A DNA stretch of 64,000 nucleotides from Lysobacteraceae bacterium NML03-0222 (GCA_002798195.1 NWQM01000001.1:186001-250000), one strand, 5' to 3'. Positions 8,721 through 17,909 are shown, numbered from the stretch's first letter. Notes: generated by a model from the letters alone, not told the origin. Made by a program: numbers and translations.

Positions 8721-10405
8721 GCCTGCAATTCTTGCGACCGGAATGGCTTTGGGCATTGCTGCTATTGCCTGTGCTGTGGGGGTGGCAGCGCCGCAGGCGT
8801 GAGGCAAGCAATCCCTGGAATGGCGTGATTGATGCACATTTGCAGGGACATGTTTTGCATGCCGGCAAAGCGCAGGCATTGAAGCGTGCCTGGCTCTGGC
8901 CACTGGCGGCACTGCTGGCGATTCTGGCATTGGCAGGCCCCAGTTGGCGACAGGGCGAGCAGCCACTTTGGCAGCATGGCCGGGCACTGGTGGTGGCGTT
9001 GGACTTGTCCAGCACCATGCTTGCCAAAGACCTGCCCCCCTCACGCTTGCTGCAGGCGCGCGCCAAACTGGCGCAATTGCTGGAAAACCGAAGTGGTGGG
9101 CAGATGGCCTTGTTGGCGTTTGCCGATGATGCACATGTGGTGTCTCCCTTGACCGATGACCATGCCAATATCGCCCTGTTTATCGAAGCGCTTTCACCGC
9201 ACATCATGCCGCAGGATGGGCAGCGCCCTGCGGCTGCCATTGCCCAGGCGGTGAAACTCTTGCATCAGGGGGGGGTGCAGCAGGGCGATATCCTGTTGCT
9301 CACTTCCAGCGCGGATGCGTCTGCCATCAATGCAGCTCGCGATGCTGCGACGCAAGGCTTCAAGGTCTCGGTGATTGGCCTTGGCAGTGAGGCGGGGGAT
9401 GAAATCCGCATGCGTGATGGTCACATGCTCAAAACTCGGCTTGATAGCGCCAGCCTGAAACAATTGGCGGCCGCCGGTGGCGGGGCGATGCAGCTGCTGC
9501 GGCATGATGTGGCTGATTTGCAGGCATTGGGGCTGCTTGAGAGCACACAGGTGCAGGCACAGGATGGCGTGGGGCGAAGCGGCAATGTGCGCAAGGACGA
9601 GGGCTATTGGCTGTTGTTGCCATTGATGCTGCTGTCTTTGTTGCTACTGCGCCGGGGGGCTGTATTGGGTCTGGGCTTGGTGCTGATGCTGGCAAGCGTG
9701 CAGATGCCCGTGCACGCGCAAACACAGGATGGCGCCAAGCGCAGCTGGTGGCTGCGGCCCGACCAGCAGCAGTACCGGATTTTGCGTGAAGGCGATGCGG
9801 CCTATCGCGCGGGTGACTATGCCAGGGCGGCGCAGGCCTATGCGCAAGTGTCGGGTGCACAGGCGCGTTACAACCTGGGCAATGCCCTGGCACAAAGTGG
9901 GCAATATCAGCAGGCAATTGCCGCTTATGACCAGGCGTTGGCAGAAAAACCGCAAATGGATGATGCCCGTGCCAACCGGGCAACGGTTGAGCGCTTGTTG
10001 CAACAGCAGCAACAGTCTTCATCATCGATGGCTGAGCCGCCGCAGCCGCAATCGGCAGATGGCCAGTCACAACAGTCAGACGCGCAAGGCGGCTCGCAAC
10101 CACAGACGCAGAACCCGGCTCAAGAATTGCAGCGCCAGGCCGCTACCCAGCAAGCAGCAGCGCAGGCCGGGCAGGCGCAGCAGCAGGCGATGAACAGGGC
10201 GCTGGCAGCAGCAGATACGTCTGCAAAGTCCGCACAGGGCCGCCCGGAGAAAGCCGCAACCGATAGCGCTGCATCTGCACAGCATGAGCAGCAGCAGGCA
10301 GTGGAAGCCTGGCTCAGGCGGGTGCCCGATACCCCCGGCGACTGGCTGCGACAGAAGTTCTGGCTGGAGCATCAGCGCCGTCGCGCCGGGGGGGATGGGC
10401 AATGA
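8717..10405 (+). CDS. batB: BatB-BatC fusion: VWA domain plus TPR and Gln-rich region
   Basis: 562-residue protein joining two Bat functions. ATG 8717 is preceded by GGAGG (8707-8711) and overlaps the batA stop. The N-terminal half is a membrane-anchored VWA protein (helices about 8-25 and 60-80; MIDAS motif ALDLSSTM near residue 95, with Thr at the last MIDAS position instead of Ser). A membrane helix at about 305-340 leads to a periplasmic or exported half with TPR repeats (AYRAGDYARAAQAYAQV, ARYNLGNALAQ, near 360-415) and a long Gln/Ser/Ala-rich tail. In many bacteria BatC is a separate TPR protein. Confidence 0.9.
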   Translation: MSLQFLRPEWLWALLLLPVLWGWQRRRREASNPWNGVIDAHLQGHVLHAGKAQALKRAWLWPLAALLAILALAGPSWRQGEQPLWQHGRALVVALDLSSTMLAKDLPPSRLLQARAKLAQLLENRSGGQMALLAFADDAHVVSPLTDDHANIALFIEALSPHIMPQDGQRPAAAIAQAVKLLHQGGVQQGDILLLTSSADASAINAARDAATQGFKVSVIGLGSEAGDEIRMRDGHMLKTRLDSASLKQLAAAGGGAMQLLRHDVADLQALGLLESTQVQAQDGVGRSGNVRKDEGYWLLLPLMLLSLLLLRRGAVLGLGLVLMLASVQMPVHAQTQDGAKRSWWLRPDQQQYRILREGDAAYRAGDYARAAQAYAQVSGAQARYNLGNALAQSGQYQQAIAAYDQALAEKPQMDDARANRATVERLLQQQQQSSSSMAEPPQPQSADGQSQQSDAQGGSQPQTQNPAQELQRQAATQQAAAQAGQAQQQAMNRALAAADTSAKSAQGRPEKAATDSAASAQHEQQQAVEAWLRRVPDTPGDWLRQKFWLEHQRRRAGGDGQ

Positions 10406-12036
10406 AACATGCGCGCATCATCATGCGGTTGTGCGGCCTGTGGCTGCTGCTCATACTGCTGTCAATACCCGCCGTGGCACAAGTGCGCGCCAGCCTTTCA
10501 CAATCGAGTATTGATGCCGGGGCAAGCGTCACCCTCACGATCGAACTTGAAGATGCGCGCGCCATGCCTGAGCTTGCGCCGCTTGAGACCGATTTCATGG
10601 TGCTGCGCATGGACAGTGGTAGGCAGGTGGAAATTCGTGCTGGCAGGGTGCATGCCCGACAGCACTTTGCAGTGCAGCTGCGCCCGCGCAGGAGCGGCCG
10701 GATTGAAATTCCGGCCTTGAAGGTGGGGGGGCAATATACCCAGCCCTTGAGCTTGCAGGTGGCAGATGTGGCGCAGCAGGCCAATAGCCCGTCACAAGCG
10801 CCGGCCGTTTTTCTGGAAACACATCTCAGCGATACCGCACCTTATGTGCAGCAAGCGGTCGGCATCACCTTGCGCCTGCATTACGCGGTCAATCTGTTCG
10901 GCGGCGAGCTACAGCAGCCGCAGCCAGCGCATGCCAGCTTGATGCCTTTTGGCAGTGATAGCCGCAGCCGCCGGATGATAGACGGCCAGGAATACCGGGT
11001 ATTGGAGCGACATTATCTTTTGATCCCCGAGCGCAGCGGTGAGCTGGTGCTGCCTGCGGCGTGGTTCCGTGGCGAGGGTGAACGTATCGGTACGGCGGGC
11101 TGGTTTGGGCAAGGGCGGGTACAAGTGCAGGCCAGTGCGCCAGCGAAGCGGTTGGCGGTGCAGCCGATTCCGGCAAACGCGGCCGAGCCTTGGCTGCCGG
11201 CACGCAAGCTGTCGCTACGTGTGCTGGATGTTGCGCAACAGGCTCAAGTGGGGCAGGGCATGGAGCTGAAGCTGGTGCTGCATGCCGATGGGGCAACCGC
11301 TTCACAATTGCCGCCGCTGGAACTTGAGCCGCATCCGCAGCTACAGGTATTTGCCGAGCCGGCTGAGAGTTCGGAAGGCGTGCATCAAGGCCGGATAGAG
11401 AGCACGATAATCCGCAAGTTCACACTGCTGCCCTTGACCGAGGGCGAGATGGTGGTGCAGGTCAAGCCGATCAGCTGGTGGGATGTCGGCACGCAAAGCC
11501 TGCAAAAGACAACGCTGGCTCCGATTCGCCTGAATGTCACAGCGGGCAACCTCCAAGCACCACCTGCGCCGCCAATGGCTGCGACAAGGCCAGCTACGGA
11601 AAGTCGGCCAGTCAAAAAGCCGGCGGCATGGCATGGATGGTTGGGCTGGGGGCTGGGACTTTTGGTGCTGATACTGCTGGTATGTTGGTTTGTCCGCCAC
11701 AAATCGCTTGGGCAATGGCACAAGCAGCGCATGGCACAGCGCCAGATGCGTAGCACCTTGCAGCAGGCATTGGATGCGGGCGACCTGCCCGTCATTGCGA
11801 AATGGCTCCCCACACTTGTCGTCCCCGAGGCTGGCAGCTTGTCCGAGCTCCGTTCGCGGCTTGCTTGCCAGTCGCAGCGCGAGGCCATTGACCTGCTGCA
11901 ACAGGCGCTCTGGGGCGGTGGCAATGCCGAGGCCGCGCGCAAACAGTTGCGCGAAGCGTTTGCCCATGTCCGGTTATTGCACAAATCAGGCAAGCAGGAT
12001 GCACAGCTATTGCCGCCGCTGTATCCGGAGCGCTGA
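10402..12036 (+). CDS. batD: BatD-type oxygen-tolerance protein
   Basis: 544-residue exported membrane protein ending the MoxR/Bat operon. A signal peptide ends near AVAQVRA (about residue 33). A long beta-rich region follows with the BatD pattern VRASLSQSSIDAGASVTLTI and later repeated immunoglobulin-like stretches. A C-terminal membrane helix lies at about 415-432, with a basic cytoplasmic tail containing a short helical domain. The ATG overlaps the batB-batC stop by four bases. No terminator is evident in the 87 bases that follow. Confidence 0.88.
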   Translation: MKHARIIMRLCGLWLLLILLSIPAVAQVRASLSQSSIDAGASVTLTIELEDARAMPELAPLETDFMVLRMDSGRQVEIRAGRVHARQHFAVQLRPRRSGRIEIPALKVGGQYTQPLSLQVADVAQQANSPSQAPAVFLETHLSDTAPYVQQAVGITLRLHYAVNLFGGELQQPQPAHASLMPFGSDSRSRRMIDGQEYRVLERHYLLIPERSGELVLPAAWFRGEGERIGTAGWFGQGRVQVQASAPAKRLAVQPIPANAAEPWLPARKLSLRVLDVAQQAQVGQGMELKLVLHADGATASQLPPLELEPHPQLQVFAEPAESSEGVHQGRIESTIIRKFTLLPLTEGEMVVQVKPISWWDVGTQSLQKTTLAPIRLNVTAGNLQAPPAPPMAATRPATESRPVKKPAAWHGWLGWGLGLLVLILLVCWFVRHKSLGQWHKQRMAQRQMRSTLQQALDAGDLPVIAKWLPTLVVPEAGSLSELRSRLACQSQREAIDLLQQALWGGGNAEAARKQLREAFAHVRLLHKSGKQDAQLLPPLYPER

Positions 12037-12123
12037 TTTTCTTGGAGGGCAGGGCAGAATCGGTTAGGCTCGCCGCTTGACTGGCGGCAAGCAACCGCAA
12101 CCGACCCTTTTCCCGGAGCCTGT

Positions 12124-13464
12124 ATGTCCGACGCGCGCAGTAAAAACAAGGGCTTGCCCCTGCACTGGAAAATGCTGATTGGCTTCATCGGCGGCACGCT
12201 GCTGGGACTGTGCGCCAATTTTTTTGCAGCCGATGCCCAGTGGCTGGCCACCATCACCACCTATGTGGCTGACCCGATAGGCCAGTTGTTCCTGAGGCTT
12301 CTGTTCATGCTGGTGGTGCCGCTGGTATTTTCCGCGCTGATTTTGGGGGTGGTGGAAATTGGCGACCCCAAATCACTTGGCCGCATTGGCGGACGCACCC
12401 TGTTCTGGGTGGCGACGGTGACAACGCTGGCCGTCAGCATCGGGCTTGTGGCAATCAATCTGGTCAAGCCAGGCACGGGTCTGAGTGTCGAGCAACGTGC
12501 CAAGCTGATGGAGGAGGCCGGCAAGCATTCTGACCGTGTTGCCAGCGCGACCGAGGCGGCGCACAACCTTTCCGGGCTGGATGTGCTGCTCAACATCGTG
12601 CCGCGCAACCCGATTGCCGCTGCAGCCAATAACGACCTGATCGCGGTGATGTTCTTTGCGCTGATGTTCGGTATCGCTGCCACGCTCATCCGCAACCGTG
12701 CCACCGAACATTTCGTGCTGGCCTGCCAGGGGGTGTATGACATCTGCCTGAAGCTGATTGACTGGGTGATTCGTCTGGCGCCGTATGCGGTGGCGGCAAT
12801 GCTGTTCAGCGTGACCGCCAAGCTGGGGCTTGATGTACTGCTCTTGCTTGCCAAATTCGTTGCCACCGCCGTAGGCGCGATGGGCGTGCATTTTGCGCTG
12901 GTATTTCCGCTCTTGGTGTGGTTGGTTGCAAGGCGCTCGCCCCTGCAGTTCCTGCGCGGCGCGCAACCGGCTATCGTTACCGCATTTTCCACCTCATCTT
13001 CCAGCGCCACCTTGCCCACCACCCTGATGTGCGCCGAGGAGCGCTTGGGCGTACCACGCCGGGTATCGCGCTTTGTCTGCACCCTGGGTGCAACCGCCAA
13101 CATGAACGGTACAGCCATGTTTGAAGGCATTGCCGTGCTGTTTTTGGCGCAGTTCTACAACGTGGACTTGAGCCTTGCCCAGCAGGTGATGGTATTGGCG
13201 CTGTGTGTGGTCGGTGGTATTGGCGCTGCAGGTGTGCCCGGCGGTTCATTGCCTGTGATTGCCAGCATCCTGCTGATGTTCGGCATCCCGGCCGAAGGCT
13301 TGGCTTTCATCCTCGGTGTGGATCGCCTTCTGGACATGTGCCGCACCACGGTCAATGTCACTGGCGACTTGGTGCTTTCCACCGTGGTAGCCAGGGGCGA
13401 GCCGGCCGAGGCGGAAGGAACGGCCGATATCGAGGCCGGAGAGCGTCAGCTGCCAAGCCACTGA
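12124..13464 (+). CDS. Dicarboxylate/amino acid:cation symporter (DAACS family)
   Basis: 446-residue inner-membrane secondary transporter of the GltP/DctA family, importing dicarboxylates or acidic amino acids with protons or sodium. Family motifs are complete: the Ser-rich re-entrant loop FSTSSSSATLPTT (about residues 287-299), TM7 motif ATANMNGTAMFEG (about 323-335), and TM8 GVDRLLDMCRTTVNVTGD (about 398-415). Eight membrane spans plus two hairpins fit the hydrophobicity. The substrate (C4-dicarboxylate, glutamate or aspartate) cannot be fixed from sequence alone. It stands alone, convergent with the ribokinase gene. Confidence 0.93.
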   Translation: MSDARSKNKGLPLHWKMLIGFIGGTLLGLCANFFAADAQWLATITTYVADPIGQLFLRLLFMLVVPLVFSALILGVVEIGDPKSLGRIGGRTLFWVATVTTLAVSIGLVAINLVKPGTGLSVEQRAKLMEEAGKHSDRVASATEAAHNLSGLDVLLNIVPRNPIAAAANNDLIAVMFFALMFGIAATLIRNRATEHFVLACQGVYDICLKLIDWVIRLAPYAVAAMLFSVTAKLGLDVLLLLAKFVATAVGAMGVHFALVFPLLVWLVARRSPLQFLRGAQPAIVTAFSTSSSSATLPTTLMCAEERLGVPRRVSRFVCTLGATANMNGTAMFEGIAVLFLAQFYNVDLSLAQQVMVLALCVVGGIGAAGVPGGSLPVIASILLMFGIPAEGLAFILGVDRLLDMCRTTVNVTGDLVLSTVVARGEPAEAEGTADIEAGERQLPSH

Positions 13465-13516
13465 GCCGGCCTGTGAGCTGCCTTGAAGTGGTGAGTCGTT
13501 GCCTCAAAATCGGCTA

Positions 13517-14461
13517 TCAAGCGGGAGCTAGTTGCGGCATCGCCAGTGCCGCGCCTTCGCGCTCGCAGGCGCGGGCGGCATAGCGGCTGGCAAAGGTCAG
13601 GTGTTCGGCGAGCGCGCGGCAAGGATGCTGTGCCCAGGCGGCACAAAATGCGCCATTGAAGGCATCGCCGGCGCCAGTGGTGTCCACCACTTTGGCCGGG
13701 CAGGCGGGCAGGCGGTAATGGCTGTGGCTATCGCCGTGCCGGTTTTCGCCGTGCGAGACAAAGCAGCCGGCGCTGCCCAGGGTAATGACGACGCTGCCAC
13801 CCGGATGCAGGGTGCGACAGTGGCTGTGCAGCACCGCGTCGCTGGCGCTGGCGACCGCTTCGGCCGGGATTTGCAGCGCGGTATGGCGTGCGATTAATGC
13901 GGCAAATTCGGTTTCGTTGGGGGTGATGACATCGGCCAGCGCCAGAAGCTCGGCGGAGCTTTCGGCATTGGCCGGCGCCGGGTTCAGCACGGTGCGCGCC
14001 CCGGCGTCACGCGCCATCGCCAGCGCCTTGTGAACCGTGTCGATCCGGGTTTCCAGCTGTACCAGCACCACTTTGGCAAGCCGGAACAGCGTGTCCTGTG
14101 CGGCCAGATGCGCAGGCGTGAGTTCGGCATTGGCGCCGGCGCCGATGACGATGCTGTTACGGCCTTGCCGGTCTACGAAGATTCCGGCGCTGCCAGTCGG
14201 GGTATTGGCAGACAGGTGTGCGATCAGCCGCAGCCCGTCGATTTTGGCCAGATGGCTGGCGATGCGCGCCCCGGCATCATCACCCAGCGCGCAGAAAAAG
14301 GCAGTTTCGGCACCGGCGCGGCAGGCGGCGATGGCCTGGTTGAAGCCCTTGCCGCCGGGGCCGGTGTGGTAGCGTCCGGCCAGGGTAGCGCCGGGGGCGG
14401 GCAGGGTATCGGCCTGCCAGACATGATCGAGATTGAACGAGCCGACCACCACCACGTGCAT
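13517..14461 (-). CDS. rbsK: Ribokinase-type PfkB sugar kinase
   Basis: 314-residue PfkB-family kinase; ribokinase phosphorylates D-ribose at O5 with ATP. Motifs: N-terminal VVVGSFNLDHV, the sugar-binding TGPGGKGFNQA (about residues 33-43), and the catalytic/anion-hole DTTGAGDAFNGAF (about 258-270, catalytic Asp in GAGD). The gene starts three bases after the nucleoside transporter stop on the same strand, suggesting the pair handles nucleoside-derived ribose. Other PfkB substrates such as deoxyribose or a nucleoside are possible. Confidence 0.87.
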   Translation of the reverse strand: MHVVVVGSFNLDHVWQADTLPAPGATLAGRYHTGPGGKGFNQAIAACRAGAETAFFCALGDDAGARIASHLAKIDGLRLIAHLSANTPTGSAGIFVDRQGRNSIVIGAGANAELTPAHLAAQDTLFRLAKVVLVQLETRIDTVHKALAMARDAGARTVLNPAPANAESSAELLALADVITPNETEFAALIARHTALQIPAEAVASASDAVLHSHCRTLHPGGSVVITLGSAGCFVSHGENRHGDSHSHYRLPACPAKVVDTTGAGDAFNGAFCAAWAQHPCRALAEHLTFASRYAARACEREGAALAMPQLAPA

Positions 14462-14464
14462 GGC

Positions 14465-15766
14465 TTACGCTCCGATGGCGTGCAGCACGCCGGCGATGGT
14501 GGCGGTCATCATGGTGGCGAGGGTGCCGCCCAGCACCGCCTTCAGGCCGAGCCGCGCCAGATCCTGACGGCGCTCGGGGGCGAGCGCGCCAATGCCGCCG
14601 ATCTGGATGGCGATTGATGAGAAATTGGCAAAGCCGCACAGGGCATAGGTGGCGATCAGTTTGGCTTGGGTGGACAGCGGCGCGACTCCGGCGACTTGTC
14701 CGGCATCCATCCGGGTCAGCTGGTCATAGGCGATGAATTCGTTGATGACGACCTTGGTGCCGATCAGGCTGCCGACGGCCGAGGCATCCTGCCAGGGGAC
14801 GCCAATCACCCAGGCCAGCGGCGCGAGCAGTTTGCCGAGCAGATTGGCCATACTGGTCGGCTGTCCCAAGGCCGCCTCCAACCCGGTGACCTGACCCAGC
14901 CAGATCAGCGGCGCGTTCAGCATGGCAATCAATGCGGTGAAGGCCAGCAGCATGGCGCCGACGTTGAGCGCCAGCCTGAGGCCATCCGAAGCACCCGCTG
15001 CGGCGGCATCAATCAGGTTACTGCTGGTTTTTTCCACCCGCACATCGACCTTGCCCAGTGTGTCCGGCATTTGTGTCTCGGGCATCATGATCTTGGAAAT
15101 CACCAAGGTGGCCGGCGCGGCCATGATGCTGGCGGTGAGCAGATGCTTGGCATAGAACGCCTGCTGTGCCGGGTCATCGCCACCGAGCATGGTGACATAG
15201 GCGGCCAGCACGCCGCCGGCAATGGTCGCCATGCCGCCCAGCATCAGGGTCAACAGCTCCGATTGGGTCATCCGCGCGATATAGGGCTTGATGACCAGTG
15301 GCGCCTCGGTCTGGCCGACGAAAGCATTGGCGCAGACCGAGAGCGTTTCCGCCCCGGAGACTGGCATCAGCTTGGTGATGCCCCAGGCCATCGCCTGTAC
15401 CACGCGCTGGATCAGACCCAGGTGATAGAGCACGCTCATGAAGCTGGCGAAGAAAATGATGGTCGGCAGCACCTGGAAGGCGAATACGAAACCGAACTTG
15501 TCCGGCCGGGTGAAATCGCCGAACACTACCTTGGCGCCTTCAGTGGTAAAGCTCAGCAGGGTGACGAAGCCGCGCGAGAGCGCATCGAAAACCCCGGCGC
15601 CCCAGGGGGTGAGCAGCACAAAGCAGGCCAGCACGATTTGCAGCAGCAGCCCCATGCCCACCAGCTTCCAGTTCACCTTGTGGCGATTATTGGAAAACAG
15701 CCAGGTGATGCCGATGAGAACCGCAAGGCCAAACAGACCAAAGCCGATGCGCGTGAGTGCTTCCAT
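14465..15766 (-). CDS. nupC: Concentrative nucleoside transporter, NupC type
   Basis: 433-residue inner-membrane transporter of the CNT family, importing nucleosides with protons or sodium. Conserved motifs: the VSGAETLSVCANAFVGQTEAP region (about residues 138-158), whose GQTEAP contributes the nucleoside-binding Gln-Thr-Glu, and the second inverted-repeat motif INEFIAYDQL. Ten or so hydrophobic spans are visible. It lies 41 bases after the UPF0016 gene and three bases before the ribokinase gene on the same strand, so a three-gene transcript is plausible. Confidence 0.91.
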   Translation of the reverse strand: MEALTRIGFGLFGLAVLIGITWLFSNNRHKVNWKLVGMGLLLQIVLACFVLLTPWGAGVFDALSRGFVTLLSFTTEGAKVVFGDFTRPDKFGFVFAFQVLPTIIFFASFMSVLYHLGLIQRVVQAMAWGITKLMPVSGAETLSVCANAFVGQTEAPLVIKPYIARMTQSELLTLMLGGMATIAGGVLAAYVTMLGGDDPAQQAFYAKHLLTASIMAAPATLVISKIMMPETQMPDTLGKVDVRVEKTSSNLIDAAAAGASDGLRLALNVGAMLLAFTALIAMLNAPLIWLGQVTGLEAALGQPTSMANLLGKLLAPLAWVIGVPWQDASAVGSLIGTKVVINEFIAYDQLTRMDAGQVAGVAPLSTQAKLIATYALCGFANFSSIAIQIGGIGALAPERRQDLARLGLKAVLGGTLATMMTATIAGVLHAIGA

Positions 15767-15807
15767 AAATGTGTGCTGCCATTGAAACAGCCGCCATTAT
15801 CGGTCAA

Positions 15808-16383
15808 TCAGGGCACGCCGCGCAGGGCTACCCATAGGCCAAGCGCAAGAAACAGCAGAGCTGCGGCAAGACGTGCAGCCTTGAGTGGCAATTTCTGCGC
15901 AAAATGGCTGCCGAGCAGTACTACCGGCACATTGGCCAGAAGCATGCCAAGCGTGCTGCCGGTGACCACTTGCCAGAGCGAGTCGTATCGGGCGCCCAGC
16001 AGCAGCGTGGCGACTTGGGTTTTGTCGCCGATTTCGGCGAGGAAAAACGCGATGGTGGTCGCAATGAACGCACCGCGCGCAGGCAGCGGGGTATTTTCTT
16101 CCAGTTGGTCTGGCTTCAGTGTCCACAGGGCGATGGCGATGAAGCTCGCTGCCATGCCCCAGCGCAGCACCTGCGGCGTGAGCCAGGTGGAGAGCCATTG
16201 TCCAAGCCAGGCGGCGAGGGCGTGATTGAGCAAGGTGGCGATCAGGATGCCACCGACAATCGGCCAGGGTTTGCGAAAACGTGCCGCCAGAAGCAGCGCC
16301 AGCAATTGCGTTTTGTCGCCGATTTCGGCCACGGCCACGGCGCCGGTGGAGATGGCCAGCGCCTGAAAGGGAAGTTCGTACAT
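15808..16383 (-). CDS. UPF0016/GDT1 (TMEM165-like) cation exporter
   Basis: 191-residue six-helix membrane protein with two inverted-repeat halves, each carrying the family signature E-x-G-D-K-T: VAEIGDKTQLLA (about residues 15-26) and LAEIGDKTQVAT (about 117-128). Bacterial members, including MntX in relatives of Xanthomonas, export manganese; other members move calcium or protons. The frame extends upstream to 16524, but homologues start just before the first signature, so I use ATG 16383. The downstream gene is nupC. The intergenic region to hemP holds a Fur-type box. Confidence 0.87.
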   Translation of the reverse strand: MYELPFQALAISTGAVAVAEIGDKTQLLALLLAARFRKPWPIVGGILIATLLNHALAAWLGQWLSTWLTPQVLRWGMAASFIAIALWTLKPDQLEENTPLPARGAFIATTIAFFLAEIGDKTQVATLLLGARYDSLWQVVTGSTLGMLLANVPVVLLGSHFAQKLPLKAARLAAALLFLALGLWVALRGVP

Positions 16384-16450
16384 GAAAGATGCGGAGGCAG
16401 CGCTTGTTGCAGAGGAAAATTTTACGAAGCCCTCTTGCAAATCCATAAAA

Positions 16451-16465
16451 TGATAATTATTCTCA
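16451..16465. promoter_or_regulatory. Fur-type operator between UPF0016 gene and hemP
   Basis: TGATAATTATTCTCA matches the 7-1-7 Fur motif TGATAATnATTATCA at 14 of 15 positions counting the free centre. It lies 29 bases upstream of the hemP start, within an A/T-rich stretch unlike its surroundings, and about 70 bases from the divergent UPF0016 start. Fur with ferrous iron would be expected to repress hemP; an effect on the divergent exporter is possible but not shown. Confidence 0.82.
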
Positions 16466-16493
16466 TTGCGAACCCAAGCCAGTGGAGCACCCC

Positions 16494-16706
16494 ATGTTCG
16501 ACCCAGCCCAATCTCATGTTGCAACCGATTTTGAAGCCTTCAATTCAGATGGATTTGAGTCCCAGCTGCGTCAGCGCGCAGTGACTACCATTGAAATCAA
16601 CAGCATGGCATTGCTACAGGGTGAGCGCGAAATCGTGATTCGTCATGGCAATGAGTGCTACCGCTTGCGTCATACCCGCAATGACAAATTGATTCTCACC
16701 AAATAA
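16494..16706 (+). CDS. hemP: Hemin uptake protein HemP
   Basis: Small 70-residue cytoplasmic protein of the HemP family. ATG 16494 has GGAG at 16484-16487; a longer reading from GTG 16482 is not needed. The C-terminal half carries the family hallmark GEREIVIRHGNECYRLRHT followed by a KLILTK ending. HemP members are found in iron-regulated haem-uptake loci; in some species the protein activates haem-uptake transcription. Here it is a single gene with a Fur-type box directly upstream and a terminator directly downstream. No haem receptor gene is present in this window. Confidence 0.9.
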   Translation: MFDPAQSHVATDFEAFNSDGFESQLRQRAVTTIEINSMALLQGEREIVIRHGNECYRLRHTRNDKLILTK

Positions 16707-16727
16707 GCGCCTTTCAACGTCCTTTCC

Positions 16728-16759
16728 AGCCCGCGCTGCACTCACGGCGCGGGCTTTTT
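16728..16759 (+). terminator. Rho-independent terminator after hemP
   Basis: Stem AGCCCGCGC (16728-16736) pairs with GCGCGGGCT (16747-16755) across a 10-base loop, followed by five T (16755-16759). It separates hemP from gcvT. Confidence 0.88.
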
Positions 16760-16771
16760 CGTGGCATCAAG

Positions 16772-16780
16772 TGCGATAAT
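16772..16780 (+). promoter_or_regulatory. Possible extended -10 promoter of gcvT
   Basis: TGCGATAAT (16772-16780) gives TG-n-GATAAT, an extended -10 element (five of six in the hexamer). The -35 position falls in the preceding terminator and is poor. A start of transcription near 16787 would leave a leader of about 22 bases, too short for a glycine riboswitch. Confidence 0.4.
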
Positions 16781-16808
16781 TCACGCTTTCCATTTTGCGA
16801 GCCTGCCC

Positions 16809-17909
16809 ATGACCCAAAAAACCATCCTCAATGAAACCCACCGCGCCATGGGCGCCAAGATGGTCGACTTTGGCGGCTGGGACATGCCCATCCATTACGG
16901 CTCGCAGATTGACGAGCACCATCAGGTACGGTGCGATGTGGGTATGTTCGATGTCTCGCATATGACCGTGGTGGATCTTGAGGGCGCGCGGGTGCGCGAG
17001 TTCCTGCGCCGTCTGGTGGCCAATTCCGTGGACAAGCTGCAAAAGCCCGGCAAGGCGCTGTACACCTGCATGCTCAATCCGCAAGGCGGGGTGATTGACG
17101 ATCTCATCATCTATTTCATGCGTGAGGACTGGTTCCGTCTGGTGGTCAATGCCGCCACCCGCGAAAAAGACCTGGCCTGGATCAACGCTCAAGCTGCCGA
17201 GTTTGGTGTCAGTGTCAAAGAACGTCCGGAGTTCGGCATGGTCGCCGTGCAAGGCCCCAATGCGCGCGCCAAGGTGATTGCCCTGCTGCGCGAAGCCGAT
17301 CGCGAGGCCGCTGAAAAGTTGGCACGTTTTGCCGCGCTGGAGGCGCATACTATCGACGGCGTAGCGGTATTCCTGGCACGCACCGGCTATACCGGCGAGG
17401 ATGGCTTTGAAATCATCGTCCCGGAAAATCACACCGTGAATTTCTGGAATGCCCTGGCTGCCGCAGGTGTAAAGCCGGCCGGTCTTGGCGCACGCGATAC
17501 CCTGCGCCTTGAGGCAGGCATGAACCTCTACGGACAGGACATGGACGAAACCGTCTCGCCCTATGAAGCCGCGTTAGGCTGGACCGTGGCATTGGATGAA
17601 GGCCGCGACTTCAACGGCCGCGCCGTGCTGGAAAAACAAAAGGCCGAAGGCGCGCCGCGGCAGATGCTGGGCGTGGTCATGGATGAAAAAGGCGTGCTGC
17701 GCCACGGGCAGAAAGTGCTGTGTGACAGTGGCGAGGGCGAAGTGCTTTCCGGCACCTTCTCGCCGACCCTTGGCAAAGCCATTGCGCTGGTGCGCGTGCC
17801 TGCCGGTGAGGTGGGTGCGCTGCACGTGGATATTCGCGGCAAGCAAGTGCCGGTTCGGCAGGTCAAGTTCCCGTTTGTGCGCGAAGGCAAAGTGCAAGAA
17901 GGCATCTGA
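16809..17909 (+). CDS. gcvT: Glycine cleavage system T protein (aminomethyltransferase)
   Basis: 366-residue folate-dependent aminomethyltransferase; it takes the aminomethyl group from lipoylated GcvH and releases ammonia and methylene-tetrahydrofolate. Family motifs: N-terminal MVDFGGWDMPIHY (about residues 18-30), FDVSHM (about 53-58), and RTGYTGEDGFEI (about 195-206). The start is ATG 16809, where homologues begin (MTQKT); in-frame codons upstream reach 16761 but overlap the hemP terminator region. gcvH follows after 80 bases. The glycine decarboxylase gene gcvP is not in this window. Confidence 0.95.
   Translation: MTQKTILNETHRAMGAKMVDFGGWDMPIHYGSQIDEHHQVRCDVGMFDVSHMTVVDLEGARVREFLRRLVANSVDKLQKPGKALYTCMLNPQGGVIDDLIIYFMREDWFRLVVNAATREKDLAWINAQAAEFGVSVKERPEFGMVAVQGPNARAKVIALLREADREAAEKLARFAALEAHTIDGVAVFLARTGYTGEDGFEIIVPENHTVNFWNALAAAGVKPAGLGARDTLRLEAGMNLYGQDMDETVSPYEAALGWTVALDEGRDFNGRAVLEKQKAEGAPRQMLGVVMDEKGVLRHGQKVLCDSGEGEVLSGTFSPTLGKAIALVRVPAGEVGALHVDIRGKQVPVRQVKFPFVREGKVQEGI

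Noticed and set aside
16384..16493. yybP-ykoY manganese riboswitch upstream of the UPF0016 gene
   Set aside because: No suitable stem pattern was found in the roughly 110-base gap shared with hemP.
16760..16808. Glycine riboswitch upstream of gcvT
   Set aside because: The gap after the hemP terminator is only about 50 bases, too short for the aptamer.
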